A stretch of 64,000 bases of DNA from an uncultured Bacillota bacterium (GTDB taxonomy: Bacteria; Bacillota_I; Bacilli_A; RFN20; CAG-288), in the NCBI GenBank assembly GCA_949284445.1, contig CASDVP010000001.1:186001-250000 (forward strand), in the 5' to 3' direction. Made by a program: the position numbers and the translations under genes. The first letter of the stretch is position 1, and each line of letters starts with the position of its first letter. Below are positions 37,544-46,610 of the stretch, piece after piece. The notes beneath the pieces were generated by a model. That model was given only the letters and a program-made list of their open reading frames with translations. It had not been told where the DNA came from and made no database searches.

Positions 37544-38686
37544 ATGGATACTAAACCTATCATGTTATCAGCCGATCGTCCTACGGGTAAACTTCATATA
37601 GGACATTATGTCGGATCCTTGAGAAGAAGAGTTGAATTACAGAACTCAGGAGATTTTTCTGAATGTTATGTGATGATCGCTGACACTCAAGCTTTAACTG
37701 ACAACTGGGAGAATCCTAATAAGATCAAAGAAAATCTGATCGAAGTCGCTTTAGATTATCTTTCTTGTGGATTAGATCCTGATAAGACCACTATCTTTGT
37801 ACAGTCTCAGATTCCTGAACTATTTGAATTGACATGTTATTTCTTGGATTTAGTCACTCTTTCTAGGTTAGAACGTAATCCTACAGTCAAAAATGAATTG
37901 AAGATGCGCGCTTTTGGTGAATCTATCCCAGCTGGTTTTTTGTGCTATCCGATTTCACAAGCAGCTGATATCACCGCTTTTGATACTACGATAGTTCCAG
38001 TCGGGGAAGATCAAGCTCCGATGATCGAACAATGCCAAGAGATCGTTCATAAGTTTAATTCATTATATGGTGAAACACTTGTCTATCCTAAAATCATGCT
38101 GCCTGAAAACGGTTCTTGTAAAAGACTGCCTGGTTTAGATGGAAAGGCTAAGATGAGCAAATCGTTGAACAATTGTATCTTCTTATCTGATGATAAGAAA
38201 ACAGTTGAAAAGAAAGTGATGACGATGTTTACAGATCCCACTCACTTAAGGATTGAAGACAAAGGTCACACTGAAAATAATCCAGTGTTTATCTATTTAG
38301 AAGCTTTTGTTACTGATGAACATTTTAAGAAATATTTACCTGAATATGCTAATTTAGCAAGTTTAAAGGCTAAATATGAAAATGGTGGTTTAGGAGACGT
38401 GACTATCAAGAGATTTTTAGCCTCGGTTTTAAACGATGTCTTAGATCCTATCAGAGCTCGTAGAAAAGAATATGAAAAAGATATTCCTCATGTTTATCAG
38501 GTTTTAGAAGAAGGAACTTTAAGAGCTAGAGAAAAAGCCCAAGCGACTCTTTCACGCGTTAGACGTGCTCTTAAAGTAAATTATTTTGAAGATCATAAGT
38601 TTATTGAAAAACAGAGCAAAGCTTTCAAAAAGAAATTAGCCGATGAAGAAAAATTAGCAGCTTATTTAGCAAAACAGAAACATTAA
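37544..38686 (+). CDS. trpS: Tryptophanyl-tRNA synthetase
   Basis: 380 residues, slightly longer than the usual ~330, with a basic C-terminal extension. Class I synthetase: HIGH motif at 18-21 (LHIGHYVGS) and KMSKS at 203-207. The tryptophan pocket region reads DITAFDTTIVPVGEDQAP. It charges tRNA-Trp with tryptophan. Ribosome site AGGAGAG. It sits in a run with the pRiA4b-like gene and the M18 peptidase. Confidence 0.95.
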   Translation: MDTKPIMLSADRPTGKLHIGHYVGSLRRRVELQNSGDFSECYVMIADTQALTDNWENPNKIKENLIEVALDYLSCGLDPDKTTIFVQSQIPELFELTCYFLDLVTLSRLERNPTVKNELKMRAFGESIPAGFLCYPISQAADITAFDTTIVPVGEDQAPMIEQCQEIVHKFNSLYGETLVYPKIMLPENGSCKRLPGLDGKAKMSKSLNNCIFLSDDKKTVEKKVMTMFTDPTHLRIEDKGHTENNPVFIYLEAFVTDEHFKKYLPEYANLASLKAKYENGGLGDVTIKRFLASVLNDVLDPIRARRKEYEKDIPHVYQVLEEGTLRAREKAQATLSRVRRALKVNYFEDHKFIEKQSKAFKKKLADEEKLAAYLAKQKH

Positions 38687-38690
38687 TATC

Positions 38691-39977
38691 ATGAAAAATT
38701 TAGATAAAGTATTAGATTTATTAAAAGCCTCATATTCACCTTTTCATGTTGTTTATAACCTTAAACAAGAACTGATCAAAACAGGTTTTATCGAACTGAA
38801 AGAGACGGAGACATTTGATCTAGTTTCAGGTAAAAGCTATTTTGTCACTCGTAATGACAGTTCTCTGATCGCTTTTAAATTACCAGCTAGGATCAATGAT
38901 GTCAGTTTTCTGATCAGTGCTACTCATACTGATTCACCAACATTTAAGGTTAAACCTGATCCGGTTATCAAATTTAATAATCTGCTTTCTTTAAATGTCG
39001 AACCATATGGTGGAATGATCGACTCTTCTTGGATGGATAGACCACTATCTCTTGCTGGAAGAATCTTATATAGAAGGAATGGTGTTTTAAAAATTAAGCT
39101 TATTAATATCGATAAAGATTTGCTTCAGATCCCTAATGTTTGTATCCATATGAACAGGGAAGTGAATTCAGGATATAAATTTAATGCTAGCAAAGATATG
39201 ATTCCTCTTTTAGGAACTATAACTGATAAAGAATTTGATTTCTTTAAGTTTTTAAAGAAAGAAGCTGATCTAGATTTGGATGATGAAATATTGTCTCATG
39301 ATCTGTTCTTATATAATCGTGATAAACCTAGATTAGTTGGTCTTAATCGAGAATTTATCTCATCTCCCAAACTCGATGATTTGATGTCTACTTATTCAGC
39401 ATTGCTCGGTTTCTTAGAGACTAAAACTGAAGATGCAGATGTCATACCTTTATATGCTGCTTTTGATAACGAAGAAGTAGGAAGCTTGACTAGACAAGGT
39501 GCTAATTCTACTTTCTTAAGAGATATACTTACTAGAATCACAAGAGCTTTGAAAGCAGATTATGAAGCTAGTATCGCTTCTTCATTCTTGCTCAGCATCG
39601 ATAACGCTCATGCTGATCATCCTAACCATCCTGAATACACCGATAAAACCACCAAGGTCGAACTGAATAAAGGTGTGGTGATAAAATATAACGCTAATCA
39701 ATCTTATACTTCTGATGCGTATTCGTCAGCCATCATCAAATCATTGCTCAAAGATTTGAATCTTAATTATCAAGAATTCACCAATCGTTCTGACTTAAGA
39801 GGAGGATCCACTTTAGGAAATCTATCTAATAGTGAGGTTTCTTTAGTGAGTTGTGATATTGGTTTACCTCAGCTTGCTATGCATTCAGCTAATGAACTGG
39901 CTGGCAGTCATGATATAGATGATTTAGTAAAATTAACTTCGTATTATTTTTCTCATAAGGTGAAAGTAGTTGATTAG
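38691..39977 (+). CDS. apeB: M18-family aminopeptidase
   Basis: 428 residues. Zinc aminopeptidase of the M18 family, which removes N-terminal residues from peptides in the cytoplasm. Metal-ligand motifs: THTDSP (H79), AAFDNEEVGS, and SIDNAHADHPNHPEY. No Shine-Dalgarno site is seen in the 4-base gap to trpS, so it probably relies on coupling. It ends in TAG. Confidence 0.92.
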   Translation: MKNLDKVLDLLKASYSPFHVVYNLKQELIKTGFIELKETETFDLVSGKSYFVTRNDSSLIAFKLPARINDVSFLISATHTDSPTFKVKPDPVIKFNNLLSLNVEPYGGMIDSSWMDRPLSLAGRILYRRNGVLKIKLINIDKDLLQIPNVCIHMNREVNSGYKFNASKDMIPLLGTITDKEFDFFKFLKKEADLDLDDEILSHDLFLYNRDKPRLVGLNREFISSPKLDDLMSTYSALLGFLETKTEDADVIPLYAAFDNEEVGSLTRQGANSTFLRDILTRITRALKADYEASIASSFLLSIDNAHADHPNHPEYTDKTTKVELNKGVVIKYNANQSYTSDAYSSAIIKSLLKDLNLNYQEFTNRSDLRGGSTLGNLSNSEVSLVSCDIGLPQLAMHSANELAGSHDIDDLVKLTSYYFSHKVKVVD

Positions 39978-40393
39978 TTTTTCGCAAGCTATATTAACCA
40001 ATTGTTATTATTGAAGTTAAATTGCTTTATATTATAAATATAAATTTCAATTTGAACGCATTGTTTAATTTGTTTCAAATTAATCGATAACTTTAATGAC
40101 TAGGCTAGATGGGTTGGTAAATCATTCTTATCTCACACATTTACTAATTGAAGAAGATAAAGAATATTTTGGCTCTAAACAGACGAAAAGCTTCGAGGCT
40201 ATTTTAAAGAGTTTGAGTCCTGAAATCGAATTGTATGAAAAAACCGGAAATGATCGAATGAAAGTTCAAAATAGTGTCCTTGTTTTGATTAAAAAAGGAA
40301 TTTTAATTAACTATCCACTTATTAAAGATAATCAAAGAGAGAATATAAAAAACATCTATTTTTACTACTAATTCCAAACAATTATATAACATA
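39978..40393. other. Intergenic region, possible small ORF
   Basis: A 91-codon frame at 40096-40371 is the only candidate. It has no ribosome site, weak -10-like TATAA sequences upstream and no recognised family, so I leave it as a possible fragment. Its C-terminal half (RMKVQNSVLVLIKKGIL) does look protein-like. Confidence 0.3.
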
Positions 40394-40552
40394 TTAGAAC
40401 AACACAAACCATTTTGTAGATACAACTGTACCAAAATAAATAGTGCCAACAAAATGCTTGTTGAGCATGGCTGTTAATGATTTTATTCCTTTGTCTAACT
40501 GGGCAAGGCTCTCTTTGTTTTCAAGGTATTCGCATTCATTACCGATGTTCAT
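40394..40552 (-). pseudogene. Truncated AlbA_2 (Schlafen-type) gene fragment
   Basis: 52 codons starting at ATG 40552 behind AGGAGAATAAAGC. The protein (MNIGNECEYLENKESLAQLD, then GIKSLTAMLNKHFVGTIYFG) matches the start of AlbA_2-domain proteins, which normally continue with a VDDNG motif for several hundred residues. Here the sequence diverges right after YFG and stops. It is the 5' remainder of a larger gene. Confidence 0.7.
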
Positions 40553-40857
40553 TGCTTTATTCTCCTATTATTAGTCTACTATTAGTCTACTAAATTCATT
40601 TTGTCGGCTAAATTTTGAATAAAAGTCGAAGTATAAATGCTTTGAAAATTAATGAAAGAGGAAGTAGATTAATAAAGATATTGGTGATTATTCCATACTT
40701 TTTCTAAACTTCAAAATTCATCAAATCTCACCATACGGATTCTTTGACGGCTACCATATATTAGAATATCTGATTTGTTCATTGATGAAAGCAGCTTAAG
40801 CAGATAACATAACCTTTAAATATCTGAGTGTGTATTTAGATAAAACTTAATCTCAAC
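40553..40857. other. Intergenic region, no gene found
   Basis: About 300 bases of AT-rich sequence between the AlbA_2 fragment and the tpiA terminator. It probably contains decayed accessory DNA; I see no feature in it. Confidence 0.4.
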
Positions 40858-40898
40858 AAAAAAAGAACAACCCTCTCTAACAGAAGATTGTTCTTTTA
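40858..40898 (-). terminator. Terminator of the gapA-pgk-tpiA operon
   Basis: AAAAGAACAA / TTGTTCTTTT stem (40861-40870 with 40889-40898), T run on the minus strand, 22 bases past the tpiA stop. Confidence 0.85.
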
Positions 40899-40920
40899 GC
40901 AATTTAATTCAACAGCTTTA

Positions 40921-41682
40921 TTAAATGTTTTCTAACAAAGCTTTGAAAGAATCGGATTTTAAGCTAGCTCCGCCGACTAAAGCACCATCGACATTCTTGC
41001 TAGCTAAATAATCGTGGATGTTATTCGGCTTGACTGAACCGCCGTAAAGGATCAACATTTTTTGGCTAGCTACTTTTCCGTATAAAGAAGCGATCAGAGA
41101 ACGGATATAAGAACAGATGTCTTCAGCGATTTCTACAGAAGCGTTCTTACCAGTTCCGATCGACCATACCGGTTCATAAGCGATGACGATATGAGAGATG
41201 TCGTCTTTAGAGACATCCATCAAACCGGTCATGATCTGTTCTTTGATGATATCTTTTGTGATGCCTTCATCGTATTCTTTAGCAGTTTCACCGACGCAGT
41301 AAACAACATGGAAACCATTAGCTAATAAAGCTTTGATCTTGCGATTACAAGTGAAGGAAGTCTCACCATCATAAGTTCTTTTTTCAGAGTGACCGATGAT
41401 GGACCAATTGATTCCGATCTCGCGTAACATCGGGATAGAGACTGAAGAAGTGAAAGCGCCATGATCAGCATAATGAGCATCTTGACTAGCGACGATTAAA
41501 CCGTGGGAGTGTTTTCTGACTGATTGTAAAGAGAGATAGCTAGGAGCAACACCTAATAAAACATTTTTTGAGCGGGCTAATTTAAGAAGATTATCACGTT
41601 TGACATCTTCGCAGAAAGCAGCTGCTTCTGCGATAGTGTGATTCATCTTCCAGTTGCCCATCAAGAATTTTTTGCGTCGCAT
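40921..41682 (-). CDS. tpiA: Triosephosphate isomerase
   Basis: 253 residues. It interconverts dihydroxyacetone phosphate and glyceraldehyde 3-phosphate. Catalytic residues are in place: K12 (GNWKMN), H98 (IIGHSEKR) and E170 (AYEPVWSIGTG). The start lies 3 bases after the pgk stop, with the ribosome site inside pgk. It is the last gene of the glycolytic operon. Confidence 0.97.
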   Translation of the reverse strand: MRRKKFLMGNWKMNHTIAEAAAFCEDVKRDNLLKLARSKNVLLGVAPSYLSLQSVRKHSHGLIVASQDAHYADHGAFTSSVSIPMLREIGINWSIIGHSEKRTYDGETSFTCNRKIKALLANGFHVVYCVGETAKEYDEGITKDIIKEQIMTGLMDVSKDDISHIVIAYEPVWSIGTGKNASVEIAEDICSYIRSLIASLYGKVASQKMLILYGGSVKPNNIHDYLASKNVDGALVGGASLKSDSFKALLENI

Positions 41683-41685
41683 TTT

Positions 41686-42924
41686 TTATTTCTCTTCGAT
41701 ATCGTCAATGCCAGGTAAATGACCTTCGAATTGGATGAGCTCTAAGCTAGCACCACCTCCAGTAGAGACGTGTGAGAATTTATCAGCATAGCCGAATTGT
41801 TTAGCAGCAGAAGCGGAATCACCACCACCGATGACAGAGAAAGCACCAGCGCTGGTGGCATCAGCACAAGCCTTGCAAACAGCTTTGGTTCCGTTAGCAA
41901 ATTTCTCATTTTCGAAGACGCCCATCGGACCATTCCAGAAAATGGTTTTAGCTTTTAAGATTTCATTGTGGAAGAGTTCTTCGCTCTTAGGACCGATATC
42001 TAAGCCCATATAACCATCAGGGATTTCATCTCCGACAGATTTGATATCTTGAGGATCTTCGAATTTTTCAGCGACAATGTTATCAACAGGTAAAACGATC
42101 TTACCAGTTGCTAAGCAGTTCTTAGCATATTCGACTTGATCAGCTTCGAATAGAGAAGAACCGATGTGTTTTCCTTCAGCGGCTAAGAAAGTATAAGACA
42201 TACCACCACCGATGAGGATCTTGTCACACTTCTTTAATAAAGTATCGATAACTTTGATCTTATCAGAGACTTTAGAACCGCCTAAGATAGCGATATAAGG
42301 ATGACCATCTGCAGGGCATTCAACACAGCGACCTAAGCCTTTGATCTCTTTTTCGACGAGATAACCGACTGCGGTTTCTTTGCCTTGTTCTTTTAAGAGG
42401 GTAGGAACACCGACTGTGGAGACGTGAGCTCTGTGAGCAGAACCAAAAGCATCCATTACATAAGCATCGGCTAAGCTAGCCCATTCAGCTGATAAAGCTG
42501 GATCATTTTTAGTTTCACCTTTTTCATAACGGGTGTTTTGAACTAATAAGACTTCACCAGGAAGCAAAGAATCAACACTAGCCTTTAAATTGGCACCATG
42601 AGTATCTTGAGAGAATTTAACAGTGACTTCATGACCTAAAGCAGCTTCTAAGTGTGCCTTTAAAGGGGCGACAGCGATCTTTAAGTCATTCTTCTTGATC
42701 TCGTTAGCTAATTCAGCATCATCGACTTTACCCCATTTGATCTTACCTAAATGAGACATCAAGATGACTTTAGCATTCTTTTTAACTAATTCAGCGATAG
42801 TGGGGATAGCAGCTCTGATACGATTATCATCAGAGATGACATCACCTTTATGAGGGACGTTGAAGTCGACTCTTACTAATACTCTCTTTCCAGAAACGTT
42901 TAAATCAGAAACTAATTTTTTCAT
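41686..42924 (-). CDS. pgk: Phosphoglycerate kinase
   Basis: 412 residues from ATG 42924; AGGAGAAAAAAT precedes it, so the upstream in-frame extension is not used. It makes ATP from 1,3-bisphosphoglycerate. Conserved parts: RVDFNVP, LMSHLGK, AILGGSKVSDKI and the C-terminal GGGDSASA and STGGGASLE. It lies between gapA and tpiA. Confidence 0.97.
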   Translation of the reverse strand: MKKLVSDLNVSGKRVLVRVDFNVPHKGDVISDDNRIRAAIPTIAELVKKNAKVILMSHLGKIKWGKVDDAELANEIKKNDLKIAVAPLKAHLEAALGHEVTVKFSQDTHGANLKASVDSLLPGEVLLVQNTRYEKGETKNDPALSAEWASLADAYVMDAFGSAHRAHVSTVGVPTLLKEQGKETAVGYLVEKEIKGLGRCVECPADGHPYIAILGGSKVSDKIKVIDTLLKKCDKILIGGGMSYTFLAAEGKHIGSSLFEADQVEYAKNCLATGKIVLPVDNIVAEKFEDPQDIKSVGDEIPDGYMGLDIGPKSEELFHNEILKAKTIFWNGPMGVFENEKFANGTKAVCKACADATSAGAFSVIGGGDSASAAKQFGYADKFSHVSTGGGASLELIQFEGHLPGIDDIEEK

Positions 42925-42957
42925 ATTTTTTCTCCTATTATTATCTGTTAAACAAAG

Positions 42958-42982
42958 GGCGGTAGGTCTTAGACCCACCGCC
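42958..42982. other. GC-rich hairpin between gapA and pgk
   Basis: GGCGGT-A-GGTC-TTA-GACC-C-ACCGCC: a ten-pair stem with one mismatch, far more GC-rich than its surroundings and without a T run. It could protect or process the gapA mRNA so that gapA and pgk reach different levels. Confidence 0.7.
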
Positions 42983-43007
42983 GCAAATGAATTGAGTTAA
43001 GAAATTA

Positions 43008-44042
43008 TTAGGCTAATTTCTCGCCGAAGAGCTTGGTGAGTCTGACATATTGGCAAGTATAAGAATATTCGTTATCATACCAAGCAAAGACTTTGACGAG
43101 TTGAGTGCCATCTGGAGTGGTGAAGACTTTGGTTTGATCGCCATTGTAGATACCACCTTCGGTTCTTCCTAAGATATCTCTAGAAACAATAGGATCATCA
43201 GTATAACCTAAGACACCCTTGAGTTCATTTTCAGAAGCATGTTTCATGAGACCATTGATCTCAGCAGCATCTTTAACTTCTTTCTTGAGCTTCAAAGTGA
43301 CATCGATCAAAGAACCATCTAAGACAGGAACACGGATAGCACCGCCTTGCATTCTGCCAGCTAATGAAGGAATGACTAAGTTGATAGCTTTAGCAGCACC
43401 AGTGGAAGTAGGAACGATGTTTTGAGCAGCAGCACGTCCTCTGCGGAAGTCTTTCTCTTTGATTAAATCGAGGTTGGTCTGATCATTGGTATAAGCGTGA
43501 ACAGTAGTCATGAAACCGCCATCGATACCATAATGATCTTCGATGACTTTCAAAACTGGACCTAAGCAGTTGGTGGTGCAGGAAGCGCCAGAAATGACTT
43601 TATGTTCAGCAGTTAAAGAATCAGTGTTAACGCCATAGACATAAGTGAGAGTCTCTTTATCTTTGGCAGGTGCAGACATGACAACACCCTTAGCACCAGA
43701 CTTGATATGCCAAGCACAAGCTTCTTGAGTGAGATAGTGACCAGAGCATTCCATGACGACATCAACACCTAAATCTTTCCAAGGGAAGAGATGTTCATCA
43801 TCAGGAGTCTTGAGTTTGAAAACAGGAATCTTCTTTCCATCAACGATGATGTTAGTATCATCGTGACTGATTTCATGATGATAAGTGCCATGAGCAGAAT
43901 CATACTTTAAGAGGTAAGCTAAGTTAGAAGTGGAAGAAAGATCGTTGATAGCAACAATCTCGAAATCCTTGTCTTCAAAAGCACGTCTGAAGGCTAAACG
44001 ACCGATACGACCGAAACCGTTAATTGCAACTTTAATAGACAT
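43008..44042 (-). CDS. gapA: Glyceraldehyde-3-phosphate dehydrogenase
   Basis: 344 residues. NAD-binding motif INGFGRIGR at the start and catalytic C155 in GASCTTNC. D34 (INDLSS) suggests NAD use. It heads the gapA-pgk-tpiA operon, behind a strong ribosome site (AAGGAGGACA) and a TATAAT at 44075-44070. Confidence 0.97.
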   Translation of the reverse strand: MSIKVAINGFGRIGRLAFRRAFEDKDFEIVAINDLSSTSNLAYLLKYDSAHGTYHHEISHDDTNIIVDGKKIPVFKLKTPDDEHLFPWKDLGVDVVMECSGHYLTQEACAWHIKSGAKGVVMSAPAKDKETLTYVYGVNTDSLTAEHKVISGASCTTNCLGPVLKVIEDHYGIDGGFMTTVHAYTNDQTNLDLIKEKDFRRGRAAAQNIVPTSTGAAKAINLVIPSLAGRMQGGAIRVPVLDGSLIDVTLKLKKEVKDAAEINGLMKHASENELKGVLGYTDDPIVSRDILGRTEGGIYNGDQTKVFTTPDGTQLVKVFAWYDNEYSYTCQYVRLTKLFGEKLA

Positions 44043-44195
44043 TATATGTCCTCCTTAGTTTCATACACAATTATAGTTAAAATTGAATGTTTTTTAAATA
44101 GTTTTACAAGATTTTAAGAATAATAGGGCTTTCATATTTAAAATTATGCAAATGCGAGCTCATTTCTAGTGATTGCTAAATAAAATGATTGCATA
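44043..44195. other. Intergenic region upstream of gapA
   Basis: Holds the gapA promoter region (TATAAT at 44075-44070). Nothing else is visible. Confidence 0.45.
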
Positions 44196-44357
44196 GTGCG
44201 CATATTTGCTAGGCGTTCAAACGGTTATTTTGCATATAAGAAATATATCGAAGTCTCACATGTGACAAAAGAAGGTGAAGCAGCCGAAGAACAGCTGATA
44301 GATATCAATCAAAAAGCAGTGGAAGAAACAGGTGTTATATTGGTTATAGGTAATTGA
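44196..44357 (+). CDS. Small ORF, possibly frameshifted, before a toxin-like gene
   Basis: 53 residues from GTG 44196 (start uncertain, no clear ribosome site). The sequence (YIEVSHVTKEGEAAEEQL) is acidic and protein-like. After the stop at 44357 another frame continues with protein-like sequence (VIEIKPEEST) to a TGA that overlaps the ATG of the next gene by four bases. A one-base deletion near 44350 would join both parts, so this may be a broken antitoxin-like gene. Confidence 0.4.
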   Translation: MRIFARRSNGYFAYKKYIEVSHVTKEGEAAEEQLIDINQKAVEETGVILVIGN

Positions 44358-44381
44358 AATAAAGCCTGAAGAGAGCACGAG

Positions 44382-44708
44382 ATGAAATGGAAAATCATTC
44401 CGAAGAAGCCGTATAATACAAGCGGCTATTACGTCACGAATCATGCCGTAAAAAGGATGAACGAGAGAAAGGTGTCGAAAGGTGAGTTAGGATATAATCT
44501 GAGGCACAAGCCAAGATTTAAGACATCGTTGACAATGGACTATGGTGATGAGCCTTTCTATGGGAGATTTAGCTGGAATAGGATATTCACTGCCATAAAT
44601 CCGTTTTGTAAGCGAGTTATCACAGTTTATCCTTATGGCGAAAGAACGTTAAAGAAAGCAAAAAGAAAGGAGGAACTCAAAACATGGTCAAAGCAAGTGA
44701 TTTCTTAG
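44382..44708 (+). CDS. Small basic protein, DUF4258-like (toxin-like)
   Basis: 108 residues, strongly basic (many Lys and Arg). The segment HAVKRMNERKVSKGELGYNL resembles DUF4258, a family found in toxin-antitoxin and polymorphic toxin settings. The next gene overlaps its end by 25 bases and encodes an acidic protein. Ribosome site GAAGAGAG. A toxin role is inferred from size, charge and pairing only. Confidence 0.55.
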   Translation: MKWKIIPKKPYNTSGYYVTNHAVKRMNERKVSKGELGYNLRHKPRFKTSLTMDYGDEPFYGRFSWNRIFTAINPFCKRVITVYPYGERTLKKAKRKEELKTWSKQVIS

Positions 44709-44947
44709 TCAACTTCATCAAAGAATATTATTCAAAGGACGAACTTTCTAAATTCCTGCCTTTGACAGAAGATTTTTTGTTCGATCTAGAAGACGATATC
44801 GCCCACAGGTTTGAATATTTATTGGTGAACAAACAGGAGAATGGCGAACAAATCGATACAAAGCTTCTTGATGACGCTACCAAAGCAGGAGATGAACTGA
44901 GAGACAATATCATTGATTTAAAAGATTTAAATAATCGACTCAAATAA
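44684..44947 (+). CDS. Small acidic protein, possible antitoxin partner
   Basis: 87 residues, acidic (Asp/Glu-rich), family not recognised. Its start lies inside the 3' end of the basic DUF4258-like gene, with a strong AGGAGG site 10 bases upstream. The overlap and opposite charge fit a toxin-antitoxin pair. A terminator follows at 45049-45098. Confidence 0.55.
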   Translation: MVKASDFLVNFIKEYYSKDELSKFLPLTEDFLFDLEDDIAHRFEYLLVNKQENGEQIDTKLLDDATKAGDELRDNIIDLKDLNNRLK

Positions 44948-45048
44948 GAAACACTACTCCATTTGATGGGAAGGATAGCAAACTAAGATGTCTTATTAAA
45001 TAGATAGGTTAGCGATGAAGTCCTTAAAACTTAAATGGAGATGCATTA

Positions 45049-45098
45049 AGAGAAGTGAATATGAAATCATCACATAGAGAAAACACTTCTCTTTTTTT
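45049..45098 (+). terminator. Terminator after the toxin-antitoxin-like pair
   Basis: AGAGAAGTG / CACTTCTCT stem (45049-45057 with 45084-45092) followed by a T run. Confidence 0.85.
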
Positions 45099-45638
45099 GT
45101 TGACTAGTCAGTTCAACAAATGCTTGCTACCTATTATTTTATTTATAAGGTGATGAGCTTGTTATTGCTTAACGATAACTTTTTTTGTCTATTCGCTTTT
45201 TATAATATAAACATTGAAACTCAAAATATCAGATAATTATAATGAAGAGACTATTTTAAAAAGATGCGAAGGGTATTTAATTGTCGGCTTTATATTAAAT
45301 ATACCCTGGGATAGTAGGAATTGTATTTGGTGCATTAGCGTTATCTAAATTAAAAAAATAGGATCAAAGTGAAAAAGTAAAAAAGTATAGAACAGCAAGT
45401 ATCGTTCTGTTATCGGTTTCTATTGCAGTCCTCATAGCATTTATTATCACAATCATTTGTATTATTAAGTTTGTCTATTAAAGTTTTCCTAAATGCTTTA
45501 GTAAATATGATGGTAATAACAGACTAAAGAGTTTTTGCAAAATGTTTAATTGATTTTGTTAAAAAGGCATAGGAAAAACTTTGTCAAAAGGATCTGCAGA
45601 GCTGTTTTGATTAAAATCAGTAAAATTAGACAAGATAT
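45099..45638. other. Intergenic region with a decayed membrane-protein gene
   Basis: Apart from the pseudogene at 45263-45481, this stretch is AT-rich with no gene. Confidence 0.5.
45263..45481 (+). pseudogene. Decayed small membrane protein (TAG and frameshift)
   Basis: One frame reads GYLIVGFILNIP up to about 45305, then the next frame continues PGIVGIVFGALALSKLKK, hits TAG at 45359-45361 and goes on with DQSEKVKKYRTASIVLLSV to TAA at 45481. Joined, it is a typical two-segment membrane domain like that of small DUF4190-type proteins, related in layout to the gene at 35481-35915. One frameshift and one amber stop show that the gene is dead or nearly so. Confidence 0.65.
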
Positions 45639-46610
45639 TTAGTTTAGCTTTTTTCTTAGTTCTTCGGCTTGTTTTCTTAAGCCTTGTAGGATGTGGAAGA
45701 CACCAGATTTAGTGATAGCTATACCAGTATCAGAGATCGCTTCAGCCAGCTCACGATAATTAGCATCTTTCATCTCTAATCTTTTGTTGATAACAGCTTT
45801 AGTCTTATCATCAAAGAGATTAAGAGGTTTATATTTTAAGATAAAGTTTATCTCTTCGATGTCTTTTTTAGAAGCTGATAAGGTTTTACCATAATTAGCA
45901 GAATCACAGATCGATAAGCGGTTACTATTATTAATGTCATCTTTAAGAATCCTGACATTTTCGAACTCAAACATAGCTTCTGTAGAACCGATATAAGATA
46001 AAAAGACTGATATTTGATCGCTTTTTTTCAGATATAAAACATGTTTATCACGTCTCTTGATATACTTGAATGACATCGTTCTCTCTTCCTTGAAGGAATT
46101 AAGTTTCTTTTTGATTGCTAAACTATCGCTTTTATCTGAAAAAGCCATTTCTAAAAAATAAGAGGTCTTTTTAGATGATGGGTTATTGACTGAACCATTA
46201 GCAAGAAAAGAACCGATGATCAAATATTTCAGATTCTTTCTTTTGACACCTTCAGATGGTGGGATTCTTTCTAAACCATCTTTAAATATTTCTAAGTCTT
46301 CCATCACTTGATAAAGCCTAGCATCTTCAACTTGCACTGAATAGACTAACCCTTGATGGAAACGTTTCACTTTTTCATAGATGATATTTGGTGAAAGAGA
46401 ATACACGTCTTTTAAACAGCTGAACAACAATTTGGCTACACATGCTAATTCGGTGTGAAGAGTCAAAGAAGGTCTTTTTCCAATCGAAAAAGAACCACTA
46501 GTTCTTGCAAAACCAGAGAGAATAAACTTCTTTTGCTCATCGGTATAACTGTTCAAAGCGATCTCATTTTTGACTTGCTTTGCAAACGGAAGATTGTCAT
46601 TCATCGACAT
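45639..46610 (-). CDS. whiA: DNA-binding protein WhiA
   Basis: 323 residues. WhiA has a LAGLIDADG-like domain in the middle and a C-terminal helix-turn-helix. Visible marks: KNEIA near the start, YLIIGSFLANGSVNNP, and the end region LNLFDDKTKAVINKRLEMKDANYRELAEAI. In Firmicutes it affects division and chromosome segregation. It starts 14 bases inside the end of trxB. In Bacillus crh follows whiA; here it does not. Confidence 0.93.
   Translation of the reverse strand: MSMNDNLPFAKQVKNEIALNSYTDEQKKFILSGFARTSGSFSIGKRPSLTLHTELACVAKLLFSCLKDVYSLSPNIIYEKVKRFHQGLVYSVQVEDARLYQVMEDLEIFKDGLERIPPSEGVKRKNLKYLIIGSFLANGSVNNPSSKKTSYFLEMAFSDKSDSLAIKKKLNSFKEERTMSFKYIKRRDKHVLYLKKSDQISVFLSYIGSTEAMFEFENVRILKDDINNSNRLSICDSANYGKTLSASKKDIEEINFILKYKPLNLFDDKTKAVINKRLEMKDANYRELAEAISDTGIAITKSGVFHILQGLRKQAEELRKKLN

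Noticed and set aside
40096-40371. 91-codon plus-strand frame
   Set aside because: No ribosome site, no recognised family, and surrounded by decayed DNA; not strong enough for a gene call.
45600-45625. Terminator after whiA (CTGTTTTGATTAAAATCAG)
   Set aside because: The stem is only five pairs, AT-only at its core and has no T run in the right place.
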